NCBI RefSeq assembly: GCF_000092645.1
Contig: NC_014165.1
Span: 3,658,001-3,722,000, forward strand
Reading direction: 5' to 3'
Length of the DNA stretch: 64,000 bases
Origin: Thermobispora bispora DSM 43833
GTDB taxonomy: Bacteria; Actinomycetota; Actinomycetes; Streptosporangiales; Streptosporangiaceae
The notes under the pieces were generated by a model. The model was not told the origin of the DNA. It searched no databases and saw only the letters and a program-made list of their open reading frames with translations. The position numbers and the translations under genes are program-made. Positions 45,430 through 55,984 of the stretch are shown one piece after another. How positions within the stretch are numbered: the stretch's first letter is position 1; the number at the start of each line of letters is the position of its first letter.

Positions 45430-46908
45430 TCACTGTTCGCTCGACCCGGCGCCCTCGCCCGCGCCGTCCTCGCGTTGCCCGCGCGCGAGCAACGCCCGCT
45501 GAGCGGCCTCGTCGGACGGGGTTCCCGGCCGTCGGCGCCGCACCCACCCTTCAATATTGCGCTGCCTGCTCCGGGCGACCGCCATGGCGCCGGGAGGCAC
45601 GTCCTGCGTGATCACCGAACCGGCCGCGGTGTAGGCGCCGTCGCCGATGGTGACGGGGGCGACGAGCATGGTGTCACTGCCCACCCGCACGTGATCGCCC
45701 ACCACCGTGTGGTGCTTGTTCACGCCGTCGTAGTTGACGAAGACCGTGGACGCGCCGATGTTGCTCCCCACCCCGATCGTGGCGTCGCCGACGTAGGTGA
45801 GGTGGGGGACCTTGGAGCCCTCGCCGATCTTGGCGTTCTTGGTCTCCACGTACGTGCCGATCTTGCCCTTCCGGCCGAGCACGGTGCCGGGCCGCAGGTA
45901 GGCGAACGGGCCGACCGACGCCTCCGGGCCGATCACGGCCTGCTCGCAGACGGCGTTCCGCACCACGGCGCCCTCGCCGACGACGGTGTCGGTGAGCGTG
46001 CACCAGGGGCCGATCTGGGCGCCCGTGGCCACGGACGTCGTTCCCTTGAGCTGCGTCCCGGGGTGGAGGACCACGTCCGGTTCGAGGGTGACCCCCGCGT
46101 CGATCCAGGTGGTGGCGGGGTCGACGATGGTCACGCCGGCGCGCATGTGCGCGCGGAGGATGCGGTCGTTGAGGATCCGCCGCGCCGCGGCGAGCTGGAC
46201 CCGGTCGTTGACCCCTTCGATCTCCTGGTGGTCTCCGGCGACGTGCGCGCCGACCCGCAGGCCGTCCTCGCGGAGGATGGCGACCGCGTCGGTGAGGTAC
46301 TCCTCGCCCTGGGCGTTGGCGGTGCCGACGCGCCGCAGGGCGTCGGCGAGGACCGCGCCGTCGAAGGCGTAGACGCCGGAGTTCACCTCCCGGATGGCCC
46401 GCTCCTCCGGGGTGGCGTCCTTCTCCTCGACGATCCTCAGTACGGCACCGCCGGGGCCGCGGACGATCCGGCCGTACCCGGTGGGGTCGGGCACCTCGGC
46501 GGTGAGGACGGTGACGGCGTTGCCCTCGCGCTGGTGCCGCTCGAGCAGGCCGGCGAGGGTCTCGGTGCGCAGCAGCGGCGTGTCGCCGCAGGTGACGATG
46601 ATGGTCCCGGTGATCGGCCCCTCCGCCTCGAGGACCGTGCGCACGGCGTGCCCGGTGCCGTTCGGCTTCTCCTGCACCACGTGGCGGGCCTCTGGCCACT
46701 CGGCCGCGAGGTGGTCCGCGACCTGTTCCCGGCCGTGGCCGATGACGACGATCAGCCGTTCGGGGTCGAGTGCGCCGGCTGCGGCGAGCACGTGATCGAC
46801 GAGCGCGCGCCCACAGATCTCGTGGAGGACTTTGGGGGTCTTCGACTTCATCCGGGTGCCCTCGCCTGCGGCGAGGACGAGGACGGCGGCCGGGCGCTGC
46901 ACACTCAC
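45430..46908 (-). CDS. glmU: Bifunctional GlcNAc-1-P uridyltransferase / GlcN-1-P acetyltransferase
   Basis: 492 residues. Makes UDP-GlcNAc for peptidoglycan. N-terminal uridyltransferase: [11 protein letters not shown] (about 11-21), [19 protein letters not shown]-terminal left-handed beta-helix acetyltransferase with hexapeptide repeats, [21 protein letters not shown] and [14 protein letters not shown], which hold the catalytic histidine region. The last about 40 residues are charged and disordered. GTG at 46908 has GAGGGAG eight bases upstream; the extension to 47067 overlaps the tRNA-Gln spacer and is rejected. Confidence 0.96.
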   Translation of the reverse strand: MSVQRPAAVLVLAAGEGTRMKSKTPKVLHEICGRALVDHVLAAAGALDPERLIVVIGHGREQVADHLAAEWPEARHVVQEKPNGTGHAVRTVLEAEGPITGTIIVTCGDTPLLRTETLAGLLERHQREGNAVTVLTAEVPDPTGYGRIVRGPGGAVLRIVEEKDATPEERAIREVNSGVYAFDGAVLADALRRVGTANAQGEEYLTDAVAILREDGLRVGAHVAGDHQEIEGVNDRVQLAAARRILNDRILRAHMRAGVTIVDPATTWIDAGVTLEPDVVLHPGTQLKGTTSVATGAQIGPWCTLTDTVVGEGAVVRNAVCEQAVIGPEASVGPFAYLRPGTVLGRKGKIGTYVETKNAKIGEGSKVPHLTYVGDATIGVGSNIGASTVFVNYDGVNKHHTVVGDHVRVGSDTMLVAPVTIGDGAYTAAGSVITQDVPPGAMAVARSRQRNIEGWVRRRRPGTPSDEAAQRALLARGQREDGAGEGAGSSEQ

Positions 46909-47099
46909 GGCTTGAGCTCCCTCGGCATCGCTGCTGGTGACGGGTAGGAACGGCTCAGCGGTCACGGGAGGCGTCACCGGGTCGCCGCTCGACAAGGTTG
47001 AGCTTACCCGCCGTCCGATTTGATCGATTTCGGGTCCCGGTCCCAATTCCGCGCTCGGCCGGCCCACCCGGCCGGCCGAGCGCGGACCGGGGTGATCGG

Positions 47100-47170
47100 C
47101 TCCCGGGGGAGGATTCGAACCTCCGTTGACAGAACCAAAATCTGTAGTCTTGCCACTAGACGACCCGGGA
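47100..47170 (-). tRNA. tRNA-Gln (UUG)
   Basis: 71-nt cloverleaf on the minus strand: acceptor TCCCGGG/CCCGGGA, anticodon stem ACAGA/TCTGT with loop TTTTGGT, so anticodon UUG (Gln); T arm GGAGG-TTCGAAT-CCTCC; discriminator G. CCA is not encoded. It lies just upstream of glmU as in other actinobacteria. Confidence 0.95.
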
Positions 47171-47556
47171 TTGAATGCCTGTCCTAGTTGTCAATTTTGC
47201 CGGAATCCCGGCAGTGGCTTTCCTCGCTCAGGATACCGAGCCGACCCCTCGTCGCGCTCGCCCAATCCGCCTCAATCTCACCTCCGGGCGCACGGCCGCC
47301 CTCCGGCAGCGGCGATCCATCCACACCCATCCATCGCGCGGAATCCGGCCTGGCCTGGGTACATAGCGGGACACCGCGGCGACTCGGGCCCGCCGATCGG
47401 CCAAGCCTCGCCCATTAACAGATCGCGCCCGGTTCGGCAAGTCGCGGAACCGCCATCGGTCCCGTCCCCGGGCGTCATCCTTCCGACAGTCGCACGGGGC
47501 ACGGGAACAACTTACGATGGCGTAAGTTACGGTCCCGTAGCCTAATGAGGTGGCCC
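47171..47556. promoter_or_regulatory. Desaturase upstream region
   Basis: Contains the promoters of tRNA-Gln (leftwards) and the desaturase (rightwards). The part 47171-47480 has no feature beyond short GC-rich stems; operators occupy 47509-47540. Confidence 0.5.
47509..47540. promoter_or_regulatory. Tandem palindromic operators upstream of the desaturase
   Basis: AACTTACG-ATGG-CGTAAGTT (47509-47528) is a perfect 8-base inverted repeat; a second, TTACG-GTCC-CGTAG (47527-47540), is centred 15 bases further. Both share TTACG-N4-CGTA. They end 17 bases before the desaturase ATG, so binding would block transcription. The adjacent TetR gene is the obvious candidate regulator. Confidence 0.72.
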
Positions 47557-48495
47557 ATGACAGTACTCACCGAACGACCGGGCCGGCAGCCGAAGCCGGA
47601 GTTCGAACCGGAGAAGAAGACCAAAGGGATGCTCGCCGTCTTCTTCCTGGTCGTCACCGTCCCGCTCCTCGCCCTGGTGGCGGCCGTCCCGGTCGCCTGG
47701 GGATGGGGCCTGACCTGGACCGACGTCGCGATCGCCGTCGGCTTCTACGTGTTCTGCGGGCTCGGCGTCACGGTCGGGTTCCACCGCTACTTCACGCACG
47801 GCTCCTTCAAGGCCAACCGCCCGCTCAAGCTGCTCCTCGGCATCGCCGGGAGCATGTCGCTCGAGATGTCGGTGATCGACTGGGTGGCCACGCACCGCAA
47901 GCACCACAAGTACTCCGACAAGGAGGGCGACCCGCACTCGCCGTGGCGCTTCGGCACGAGCTTCCGCGCGGTGTGCAAGGGCCTCCTCTACGCGCACATG
48001 GGGTGGATGTTCGAGGCCGACCGGGTCAACCGGTCCCGGTACGCCCCGGACCTGCTCAAGGACCCCGACGCGCTGCGGCTGCACCGGTGGTTCCCCGCCA
48101 TCGCCACCGCCTCCGTGCTGCTCCCGCCGGTGATCGGCGGGCTGATCACCTGGTCCTGGCAGGGCGCGCTCACCGCGTTCTTCTGGGGCTCGCTCGTCCG
48201 GATCGGCCTGCTCCACCACGTCACCTGGTCGATCAACTCGATCTGCCACGTGTTCGGCAAGCGGCAGTTCGCCTCCCGCGACGAGTCGGGCAACGTCTGG
48301 TGGCTCGCGCTCCCCTCGTTCGGTGAGTCCTGGCACAACCTCCACCACGCGTACCCGGTCTCGGCCCGGCACGGCGTGCTCAAGGGCCAGATCGACCTGA
48401 GCGCCGGGCTGATCCGGGCGTTCGAGAAGCTGGGCTGGGCCTACGACGTACACTGGCCCGATCCGGCGCGCGTCGCCGCGAAGCGCATCGCCTGA
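47557..48495 (+). CDS. Acyl-CoA / fatty acid desaturase
   Basis: 312-residue membrane di-iron desaturase that introduces a cis double bond (delta-9 type by homology). Histidine boxes: HRYFTH (76-81), HRKHHKYS (113-120) and SWHNLHHAYP (about 262-271). Four TM helices in two pairs. The N-terminal 25 residues are charged and cytosolic. ATG at 47557 has GAGGTGG upstream. The tandem palindrome before it and a TetR gene just downstream suggest control by fatty acyl-CoA or membrane state. Confidence 0.93.
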   Translation: MTVLTERPGRQPKPEFEPEKKTKGMLAVFFLVVTVPLLALVAAVPVAWGWGLTWTDVAIAVGFYVFCGLGVTVGFHRYFTHGSFKANRPLKLLLGIAGSMSLEMSVIDWVATHRKHHKYSDKEGDPHSPWRFGTSFRAVCKGLLYAHMGWMFEADRVNRSRYAPDLLKDPDALRLHRWFPAIATASVLLPPVIGGLITWSWQGALTAFFWGSLVRIGLLHHVTWSINSICHVFGKRQFASRDESGNVWWLALPSFGESWHNLHHAYPVSARHGVLKGQIDLSAGLIRAFEKLGWAYDVHWPDPARVAAKRIA

Positions 48496-48613
48496 GCGCG
48501 CGGCGCGGCTCCGATGCGGCCGCCCCGCCCCGTACGGCGGGCGGCCCAGGCCCGTGCCCACCCCTGCCCTGCCGTGGCACGGCCCACCGAGGCCCGGCAG
48601 GGCGGGAGTCATG

Positions 48614-49606
48614 ATGGAACCTGTGAGCGAGTCCGCCAAATCCCGACGACGCATGACGGGTGCGCAGCGGCGTGAGCAACTGATCGAGATCGGCCGGGCG
48701 CTCTTCGCCGAGAAGGGCTTCGACGGCACCTCGGTCGAGGAGATCGCGGCCCACGCGAAGGTCTCCAAGCCCGTGGTGTACGAGCACTTCGGCGGCAAGG
48801 AGGGCATCTACGCGGTCGTCATCGACCGGGAGATGCGGCGGCTGCTGAGCCTGATCACCCAGGCGCTCTCCGCCGCCCATCCCCTGGCGAAGCTCGAACG
48901 GGCCGCGCTGGCCCTGCTGCAGTACATCGAGGAGAGCAGCGAGGGCTTCCGCATCCTGGTGCGCGATTCGCACGCCGCCTCGGGCACGGGCACGTTCGCC
49001 AGCCTGATCAGCGACATCGCGAGCCAGGTCGAGGACGTGCTCGCGGAGGAGTTCCGGGAGCGCGGCTACGACCCCCGCCTCGCCCCGATGTACGCGCAGA
49101 TGCTGGTCGGGATGACCGCGCTCACCGGCCAGTGGTGGCTCGACGTGCGCACCCCGCCGCGGGAGGAGGTGGCCGCGCACCTGGTGAACCTCGCCTGGCA
49201 CGGCCTCACCGGCCTCCGCCCGGACCCGGTGCTCACCACGGCCACGGCGGACCTCGCGCTCACCCCGGATCCGGACGCCCCGGTGGTGCGGCCGTCGGAG
49301 CGGTACTTAAAAGAGCTGGAGAAGGCGCACGAGCGCCGGCTGAAGAAGCTGGAGAAGGCCCGCGAGCGCGAGCTGAAGGAGCTCGAGAAGCTGCGCCGGG
49401 AGCGGGAGAAGGCCCGGGAGCGGGAGCGCCGCCAGCGCGAGAAGGCCCTGGAGCGGGAGCTCAAGCAGCGGCAGAAGGCCGAGCGCGAGCAGGAGAAGCG
49501 GCGCGAGCGCGAGGAGCGGGAGCGCGCCAAGCGCGAACGGGAGCGGCGGCGTGAGGAGCCCGCACCGGTGGAGGCCGCCGGCGAGGGCGTCCCGCCGGCC
49601 GGCTGA
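48614..49606 (+). CDS. TetR-family regulator with a long charged helical tail
   Basis: 330 residues. HTH at about 20-65 (REQLIEIGRALFAEKGFDGTS, then VSKPVVYEHFGGKEGIY); ligand domain up to about 210. From about 229 the protein becomes almost only Glu, Arg, Lys and Leu for nearly 90 residues (KELEKAHERRLKKLEKARER and on), a predicted long single helix or coiled coil, which ordinary TetR proteins lack. Codon 232 (49307), at the junction, is TTA. The start could be ATG 48611 or 48614; GGGAG is just upstream. Likely regulator of the neighbouring desaturase. Confidence 0.87.
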   Translation: MEPVSESAKSRRRMTGAQRREQLIEIGRALFAEKGFDGTSVEEIAAHAKVSKPVVYEHFGGKEGIYAVVIDREMRRLLSLITQALSAAHPLAKLERAALALLQYIEESSEGFRILVRDSHAASGTGTFASLISDIASQVEDVLAEEFRERGYDPRLAPMYAQMLVGMTALTGQWWLDVRTPPREEVAAHLVNLAWHGLTGLRPDPVLTTATADLALTPDPDAPVVRPSERYLKELEKAHERRLKKLEKARERELKELEKLRREREKARERERRQREKALERELKQRQKAEREQEKRREREERERAKRERERRREEPAPVEAAGEGVPPAG

Positions 49607-49725
49607 GCGGCTCCCCCGGAGCGGGCGGCGGCGCGCTCAGGCCGCGTGGAACGCCGGCGAACCCGGCGCGGTGGCCCGACCCCGGGTGAGCCGCCCGGGG
49701 CCCCGGCCGCCCGCGGGCCAGGCGT

Positions 49726-50484
49726 TCACCGGTGCGCGACGACGAAGATCCTCCGGAACGGGAACGGCGTGCCGTACGGCTTGCGCGGGTAGGCCTCGCC
49801 GAGGACGCGCGCGCAGTCGGTGAGGAACTCCTCCCGGCGGCCCGGGGGCAGCCGGTCGAGCATGGGCCGCAGCGCGGTGCCCTTGACCCAGTTGAGCACC
49901 GCGTCCTCGCCCTGCAGCACGTGCAGGTAGGTGGTCTCCCAGGCGTCCACCGCGCAGCCGGCGCCGGCGAGCAGGTCCAGGTACTCCTCCGGCGTGCCGA
50001 CCGGGGCCTCCCGCACCAGGTCGCCGAGCTCGGCGCGCCACTTGGTACGGCACAGCTCCCTGATCAGCACGTGGCTCGGCGCGTCGAAGTTGCCGGGCAC
50101 CTGGAAGGCGAGCCAGCCGTCGCCGGCGAGGTACCCGACCCAGCGGCGGACCAGGTCGCGGTGGCCGGGGACCCACTGGAGCACCGCGTTGGAGACGATC
50201 ACGTCGACCGGTCGCGGCGGCCGCCACTCCCGGATGTCGCCCACCTCGAAGGTCGGTCCGGGCGGGGCCTTGGCGAGCATGGCGGGCGACGAGTCGATCC
50301 CGTGCACGGCCGCGCCGGGCCACCGGCGGCAGAGCGTGGCGGTCAGCTCGCCGGTGCCGCAGCCGAGGTCCACCACGTACTCGGGGTTCTCGGCGGCCAC
50401 CCGGCCGACGAGGTCGAAGAACGGGCGCTGCCGCTCCGCGGCGTAGCGCCGGTAGACGCCCGGGTCCCAGATGTCGGTAGTCAC
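49726..50484 (-). CDS. tam: Trans-aconitate 2-methyltransferase-type enzyme
   Basis: 252-residue SAM methyltransferase. Motif I VVDLGCGTGELT, motif II HGIDSSPAML, motif IV VDVIVSNAVLQWVPGHRDL, then GWLAFQVPGNFDAPSHVLI and LHVLQGEDAVLNWVKGTALRP, all typical of Tam. It methylates trans-aconitate to detoxify spontaneous isomerisation of the TCA intermediate. GTG at 50484 has GGGGGGTGGC upstream. It is divergent from the MarR gene with a 63-base shared promoter containing a palindrome. Confidence 0.88.
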   Translation of the reverse strand: MTTDIWDPGVYRRYAAERQRPFFDLVGRVAAENPEYVVDLGCGTGELTATLCRRWPGAAVHGIDSSPAMLAKAPPGPTFEVGDIREWRPPRPVDVIVSNAVLQWVPGHRDLVRRWVGYLAGDGWLAFQVPGNFDAPSHVLIRELCRTKWRAELGDLVREAPVGTPEEYLDLLAGAGCAVDAWETTYLHVLQGEDAVLNWVKGTALRPMLDRLPPGRREEFLTDCARVLGEAYPRKPYGTPFPFRRIFVVAHR

Positions 50485-50517
50485 GCCACCCCCCTTGAAT
50501 CCTGTGACCGCGAAATA

Positions 50518-50531
50518 TCTTGACATCAAGA
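50518..50531. promoter_or_regulatory. MarR-type operator in the tam-marR spacer
   Basis: TCTTGA-CA-TCAAGA is a perfect six-base inverted repeat midway in the 63-base divergent spacer. It overlaps TTGACA, a -35-like box for the rightward gene. Autoregulation and control of tam by the adjacent MarR protein is a natural reading. Confidence 0.65.
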
Positions 50532-50547
50532 CAGATAAACTCGGTAC

Positions 50548-51072
50548 ATGACCATGACTGGGCGCGTCGAGGATGAGGTGGACCGGCTGGTCTCGGCGTG
50601 GCGGAAGGAGCGTCCTGACCTCGATGTGTCCCCGCTCGAGGTGCTCAGCCGGATCTCGCGGCTCAGCAAGCACCTGGAACGGGAGCGCCGGGCCGCCTTC
50701 GCCGCCCATGGCATCGAGTCGTGGGAGTTCGACGTGCTCACCGCGCTGCGCAAGGCCGGCGAGCCGTACGAGATGAGCCCGGGAGCGCTGCTGCGGGCGA
50801 CCCTGGTCACCTCGGGCACGATGACCAACCGGATCAACCGGCTGGTGACCGCCGGGCTGGTCACCCGGCACCCCGACCCCGAGGACCGGCGCGGGGTCTT
50901 GGTCCGGCTCACCCCGGCCGGGATGGAGCGGGTCGACGCGGCCCTGGCCGATCTGCTGCGGCGGGAACAGGAGCTGCTGGCCGGTCTCGATCAGGAGGAG
51001 CGGCGCGCGCTGGCCGATCTGCTGCGCCGGCTGCTCATCCCGCTCGACTCATCCGAGGGCGGGACGCGCTGA
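50548..51072 (+). CDS. MarR-family transcriptional regulator
   Basis: 174 residues. Winged HTH: WEFDVLTALRKAGEPYEMSPGALL, then TSGTMTNRINRLVTAGLV (recognition helix) and the wing RHPDPEDRRGVLVRLTPAG. Dimerisation helices are at both ends. ATG at 50548 lacks a classical ribosome site (GGTAC upstream). Ligand unknown; divergent from tam. Confidence 0.9.
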   Translation: MTMTGRVEDEVDRLVSAWRKERPDLDVSPLEVLSRISRLSKHLERERRAAFAAHGIESWEFDVLTALRKAGEPYEMSPGALLRATLVTSGTMTNRINRLVTAGLVTRHPDPEDRRGVLVRLTPAGMERVDAALADLLRREQELLAGLDQEERRALADLLRRLLIPLDSSEGGTR

Positions 51073-51395
51073 TCCGGCCACACCATCCAAGATCGATCTG
51101 TCTCTTTTGACCCAGTTCGACGCGGGCACCCCGCCTCTTGGTTTCACAAATCCTGTGTGATTTGTGTCACACATGAGGATTGACCAATCGATCACCTTCC
51201 GTGACCATCGCCCAGATCGACCGTAAATGATCAGCGGAAACTCGCCGCAAACCGGGGCGAGAGAGCGCCTATGGGGCCGCCTCACCCACAACACGGATCC
51301 CTTACGAAACACGGGTTCCTCGTATAGCTTTCTGATCGTCCTTTCCTGACGTTTGAGGCGCAGGTGACGCCTCACGACAGACCAAGGAGAAGACC
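51073..51395. promoter_or_regulatory. Regulatory region of the first pseudo-protease gene
   Basis: Contains the CRP-like site (51156-51171), an overlapping palindrome CACAAATC-CTGTGT-GATTTGTG (51145-51166), and from about 51298 a long leader nearly identical to that of the second copy (GGTTCCTCGTATAGCTTTCT and on). Confidence 0.65.
51156..51171. promoter_or_regulatory. CRP-type site, copy 1
   Basis: TGTGA-TTTGTG-TCACA matches the CRP/cAMP-receptor consensus exactly in both arms. Its centre lies about 232 bases upstream of the GTG at 51396. Confidence 0.65.
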
Positions 51396-52496
51396 GTGAA
51401 GCGCATGATCGCTCTCGGCGGCGCCGTGGCCGGCATGCTGGCCTACGCGGCTTTCGCCGCCCCGGCGGCGACCGCCAAGTCGGTTCCCGCTCCGAAGACC
51501 CTGGCGCAGACCAACTTCGCGGCCAAGCAGGTGGCGGCCTTCTGGTTCGCCGAGCGTGCGGCCAACCTGCAGAAGGCCACGCCGTACGCTGTCGAGACCA
51601 CGGTCTCGACCAAGGTGAAGCACAAGTCCACCGTGCCGACCGGCGCGGCCACCACCAAGCCGGGCCTGGTGGGCTCCAGCGGCGACCAGAAGCAGTCCTC
51701 CGCGACCGCGAAGAACGTCAACCTCCCGCGGACCGTCGGTAAGGTCTTCTTCATCGGTGCGGACGGCAAGCCGCACTGGTGCACTGGTACCGCTCTGCAG
51801 GGCCGGTACAAGAACATCGTCGCGACCGCGGGCCACTGCGTCTTCGACGTCAAGCGGAACCGCGCCACGCTGGACCGCTGGGTCTTCGTCCCGGGCTACT
51901 ACAAGGGCAAGACCCCGTGGGGCATCTACGTCGGTAAGACGGCGTACACCCACTACGACTTCTCCGTGTACGAGGACGGCGACCGCAACTACGCGTTCGT
52001 CACCGTGTACAACGGCGTCCAGGCCGAGTGGGAGAAGCAGGGCCGCCGCTGGAAGCTCACCCTGAAGGACGCTGGTCGCCTCGGCGACAACGTCGGTGGC
52101 CAGGGCCTCGCCTACAACCAGAAGCTCGGCGCCCAGCCGGTCTTCGTGTTCGGCTACCCGAGCGGGTCGCACCCGGACGGCAACTTCGCCTTCACCGGCC
52201 AGACCCTCAAGTGGTCGTACGGCAAGCCCTTCGCCGCCCAGGCTCCGGCGCAGAAGGCCGAGAACCTGCAGGGCATCAAGTCGGCCTTCACCGGTGAGGG
52301 CGCGCTCGGGTCGGCGTGGCTGCTCAAGTACAGCAACGCCACGCGGCTCGGCTACCTCAACGGTGTGACCATCGGTGTCGCCGACACCGACGGCAACGGC
52401 CGCTACGACACCAGCGTGTCGCCGTACTTCGACGGTGAGACGCTGCAGGTCTACCAGGCCGCCGAGAAGAACTGGTCCGGCAAGATCGTCTGACGT
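51298..52496 (+). repeat. Inverted duplicate, left copy
   Basis: Homologous in inverted orientation to 56447-58110. The leader (about 95 bases) and the last about 430 bases are almost identical at nucleotide level; the 5' coding part differs more. The right copy carries an extra 465 bases of coding sequence. Confidence 0.85.
51396..52493 (+). CDS. Secreted trypsin-like protein, likely pseudo-peptidase (short copy)
   Basis: 365 residues. Sec signal with cleavage after about AATA (residue 27). S1-type peptidase outline: WCTGTALQGRYKNIVATAGHCVF holds H147 and the C129-C148 disulfide. The usual Asp in D-Y-A-F-V is N198 (RNYAFV), and the usual GxSGGPW loop reads GALGSAW (302-308), so the nucleophile serine is replaced by leucine. 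The family fold is kept but catalysis is doubtful; a binding or structural role is more likely. GTG at 51396 has AAGGAGAAG upstream. Nearly identical in its last 140 residues to the copy at 56450. Confidence 0.82.
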   Translation: MKRMIALGGAVAGMLAYAAFAAPAATAKSVPAPKTLAQTNFAAKQVAAFWFAERAANLQKATPYAVETTVSTKVKHKSTVPTGAATTKPGLVGSSGDQKQSSATAKNVNLPRTVGKVFFIGADGKPHWCTGTALQGRYKNIVATAGHCVFDVKRNRATLDRWVFVPGYYKGKTPWGIYVGKTAYTHYDFSVYEDGDRNYAFVTVYNGVQAEWEKQGRRWKLTLKDAGRLGDNVGGQGLAYNQKLGAQPVFVFGYPSGSHPDGNFAFTGQTLKWSYGKPFAAQAPAQKAENLQGIKSAFTGEGALGSAWLLKYSNATRLGYLNGVTIGVADTDGNGRYDTSVSPYFDGETLQVYQAAEKNWSGKIV

Positions 52497-52527
52497 TGGT
52501 CGTCGGACGACCCTTGACGTGACGGGA

Positions 52528-52560
52528 AAGGCCCGGCCGGCCCTCCGGCCGGGCCTTTTC
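52528..52560 (+). terminator. Intrinsic terminator of the short pseudo-protease gene
   Basis: A 13-bp stem (AAGGCCCGGCCGG / CCGGCCGGGCCTT) with a CCCT loop followed by TTTTC. It lies 35 bases after the stop. Confidence 0.88.
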
Positions 52561-52931
52561 TCATGCCCACGTCTTCTCCTGCCCCCACCCGTCCCGCCGC
52601 GGAGCCGGCCGCATCGACCGGGACGTCCCCCATGCCCGGCCGGCAGCCGTCAGGCTCTCTCTCCCACGTCCTCCCCGTACGGCGCCCGGCCTCCCCGAGC
52701 CGGCCAGGGCGTCCGTTATCGGGCCGCGCATCGCGACCTGGTTCGAGGAGGTCGCCTCCCACGGCCCGGGACGCCGCATGGGCCTTCGCGGCAGGACGGC
52801 GCCCGCCCGGCGACTCCCTGGGATTCCGGCCGGCCGGGCGCGAGGAGAGCATCGCCCGCCGTACCGGCCATGGGCACACGGGCGGACGCCGCACCAGAGG
52901 GCACATCGGGGGCGGATACCCTTGATCCACG
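52561..52931. other. Intergenic before the ABC-F gene, no gene seen
   Basis: Frames here are Pro/Arg/Ser-rich without domain pattern. The ABC-F start at 52932 lacks a strong ribosome site. Nothing else noticed. Confidence 0.4.
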
Positions 52932-54758
<1,827 letters not shown>

Positions 54759-54877
54759 CGCGATCGGGGTCACGGCTTGCTCAAGGTCGAGGTCTCCCTT
54801 CCGCTACATCGAGGTCTCCGCGGACGGCGGCACGCCTGGGAGCAGGCCGGTGACCGGATCGACGGCACCACCGACGG
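54759..54877 (+). pseudogene. Possible gene fragment
   Basis: Two short stretches have coding-like third positions in different frames: RYIEVSADGGT (about 54800-54832) and WEQAGDRIDGTTDGQ (about 54838-54882). No start codon with ribosome site was found. It may be a frameshifted remnant; the evidence is thin. Confidence 0.2.
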
Positions 54878-55078
54878 TCAGCGGACGGACCTGAGCCGAA
54901 GCAGGCCGCCGCCGGCGACCACCGCCCCGGAGAGCAGCACGACGTAGGTGTCGTGCCACTCCGGCGGGCGCGGCCGGCGCACGGACATGCGCGCCGAGGC
55001 GTCCACCGCGCCGATCACCGCCGGGCCGTCGAGTCGATCGACGAGAACGACGGGCTCGTCACCGTCTCCTTCAGCCAT
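54878..55078 (-). CDS. Small single-span membrane protein, unknown
   Basis: 66 residues: acidic start (MAEGDGDEPVVLVDRLDG), a basic middle (SVRRPRPPEWH) and a C-terminal TM helix (DTYVVLLSGAVVAGGGLL) followed by RLRSVR. ATG at 55078 has only a weak GAGGG far upstream, so the start is uncertain; the frame stays open to 55174. Third-position GC bias fits coding. No family recognised. Confidence 0.5.
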   Translation of the reverse strand: MAEGDGDEPVVLVDRLDGPAVIGAVDASARMSVRRPRPPEWHDTYVVLLSGAVVAGGGLLRLRSVR

Positions 55079-55086
55079 CGCTGACG

Positions 55087-55119
55087 AACGGGCCCTCTGG
55101 GAGTTCCCAGGGGCCCGTT
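55087..55119. terminator. Strong hairpin, possible terminator
   Basis: AACGGGCCC / GGGCCCGTT with an inner TGGGA / TCCCA continuation and one bulge. It reads as a terminator in the plus direction (followed by TTTC), yet no plus-strand gene ends nearby. It lies just upstream of the small membrane-protein gene. Confidence 0.5.
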
Positions 55120-55424
55120 TCGCGCCGAGCCACCGGTCACGACGTCGGTCCCGATCGCCCTTGTCGCCCGTCAAGGGGCGTCCGGCCCGCTGAAGCGCCC
55201 GCGCGGTCGGTCACGCCGGTAGCGCTCCGCGGTGAGGCGCTGCCACTCCAGCAACACCGGTCCCGCGGACTCCAGCCGGCTGGGCGGCACCTCCGGGCAC
55301 CGGAGCCTCCGCGGGTTCCGGTGCCCTCCGCGGGGTTCGGGTGCCATGTGCGCCACGATACGCGGCGACCGCATCCCACCGGAATCCCTGCGGATGGCGG
55401 CCTTGCCCCGGTAGCGTGGTGCGC

Positions 55425-55953
55425 GTGCTGATCGCCCGGTCCGCCGCTGAATGCCACCTATACATGGATCTGCACCCGTGCCGGTGCGGCAACCTCGACT
55501 TCGAGCCGGCGCACTGGCTGGAGCTGAACGGCGAACACCTGGTGGCCCGGTACGAGGGAACATGCCCCGGCTGCGGCACCAAGCGGTCATTCGAGTTCGT
55601 GCTGGATCCCGAGATCCCGCCGCTCCCTCCGGCGTTCGGCGGCGACCGACCGTCCCAGATCATCGATCCCGGTCAGTTCCTGTACGTCAGTCAGCAACTG
55701 GCCAGCGCCGTGCCGGCGGACCCCGCGGAGCTCGGTCCGGACGAGGACCTGTGGGAGGCCAAGGAGCTGCTGCGGACGGCGATCGCGGCGCTGGAAGAGG
55801 TGCTCAAGTTCAGCCGACCGGGTGCCCGAGGAGGCGTTCACCTCGCCGGAAGGATGGTTGATCTACCAGCGGGAGCCGGGCCGGTTTCGGCGCCGCCGGC
55901 TCGAGGCGGTGCTGGCCGCGTACCGTCGCATCCTCCAGGCGTACGGCGGCTAG
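55425..55953 (+). pseudogene. Zinc-ribbon-type protein gene broken by a frameshift
   Basis: The first frame reads from GTG 55425: VLIARSAAECHLYMDLHPC, then CGNLDFEPAHWLELNGEHL and GTCPGCGTKRSFEF, with cysteines 19, 21, 47, 50 able to hold a metal. It continues to LRTAIAALEEVLKF. At about 55815-55822 the coding frame shifts by +1: VPEEAFTSPEGWLIYQ, REPGRFRRRRLEAV, LAAYRRILQAYGG then TAG at 55951. Both halves have clear coding bias, so this is one gene of about 175 residues with a single frameshift (mutation, sequencing error or, less likely, programmed). Function unknown. Confidence 0.72.
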
Positions 55954-55984
55954 CGCGCTCCCTCAGGGGGGCCAGGTGCTCCTG

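Noticed and set aside
55022-55084. Plus-strand peptide RAVESIDENDGLVTVSFSHR ending before a hairpin
   Set aside because: It is the complement of the start of the small minus-strand membrane protein, and it has no start codon or upstream coding frame.
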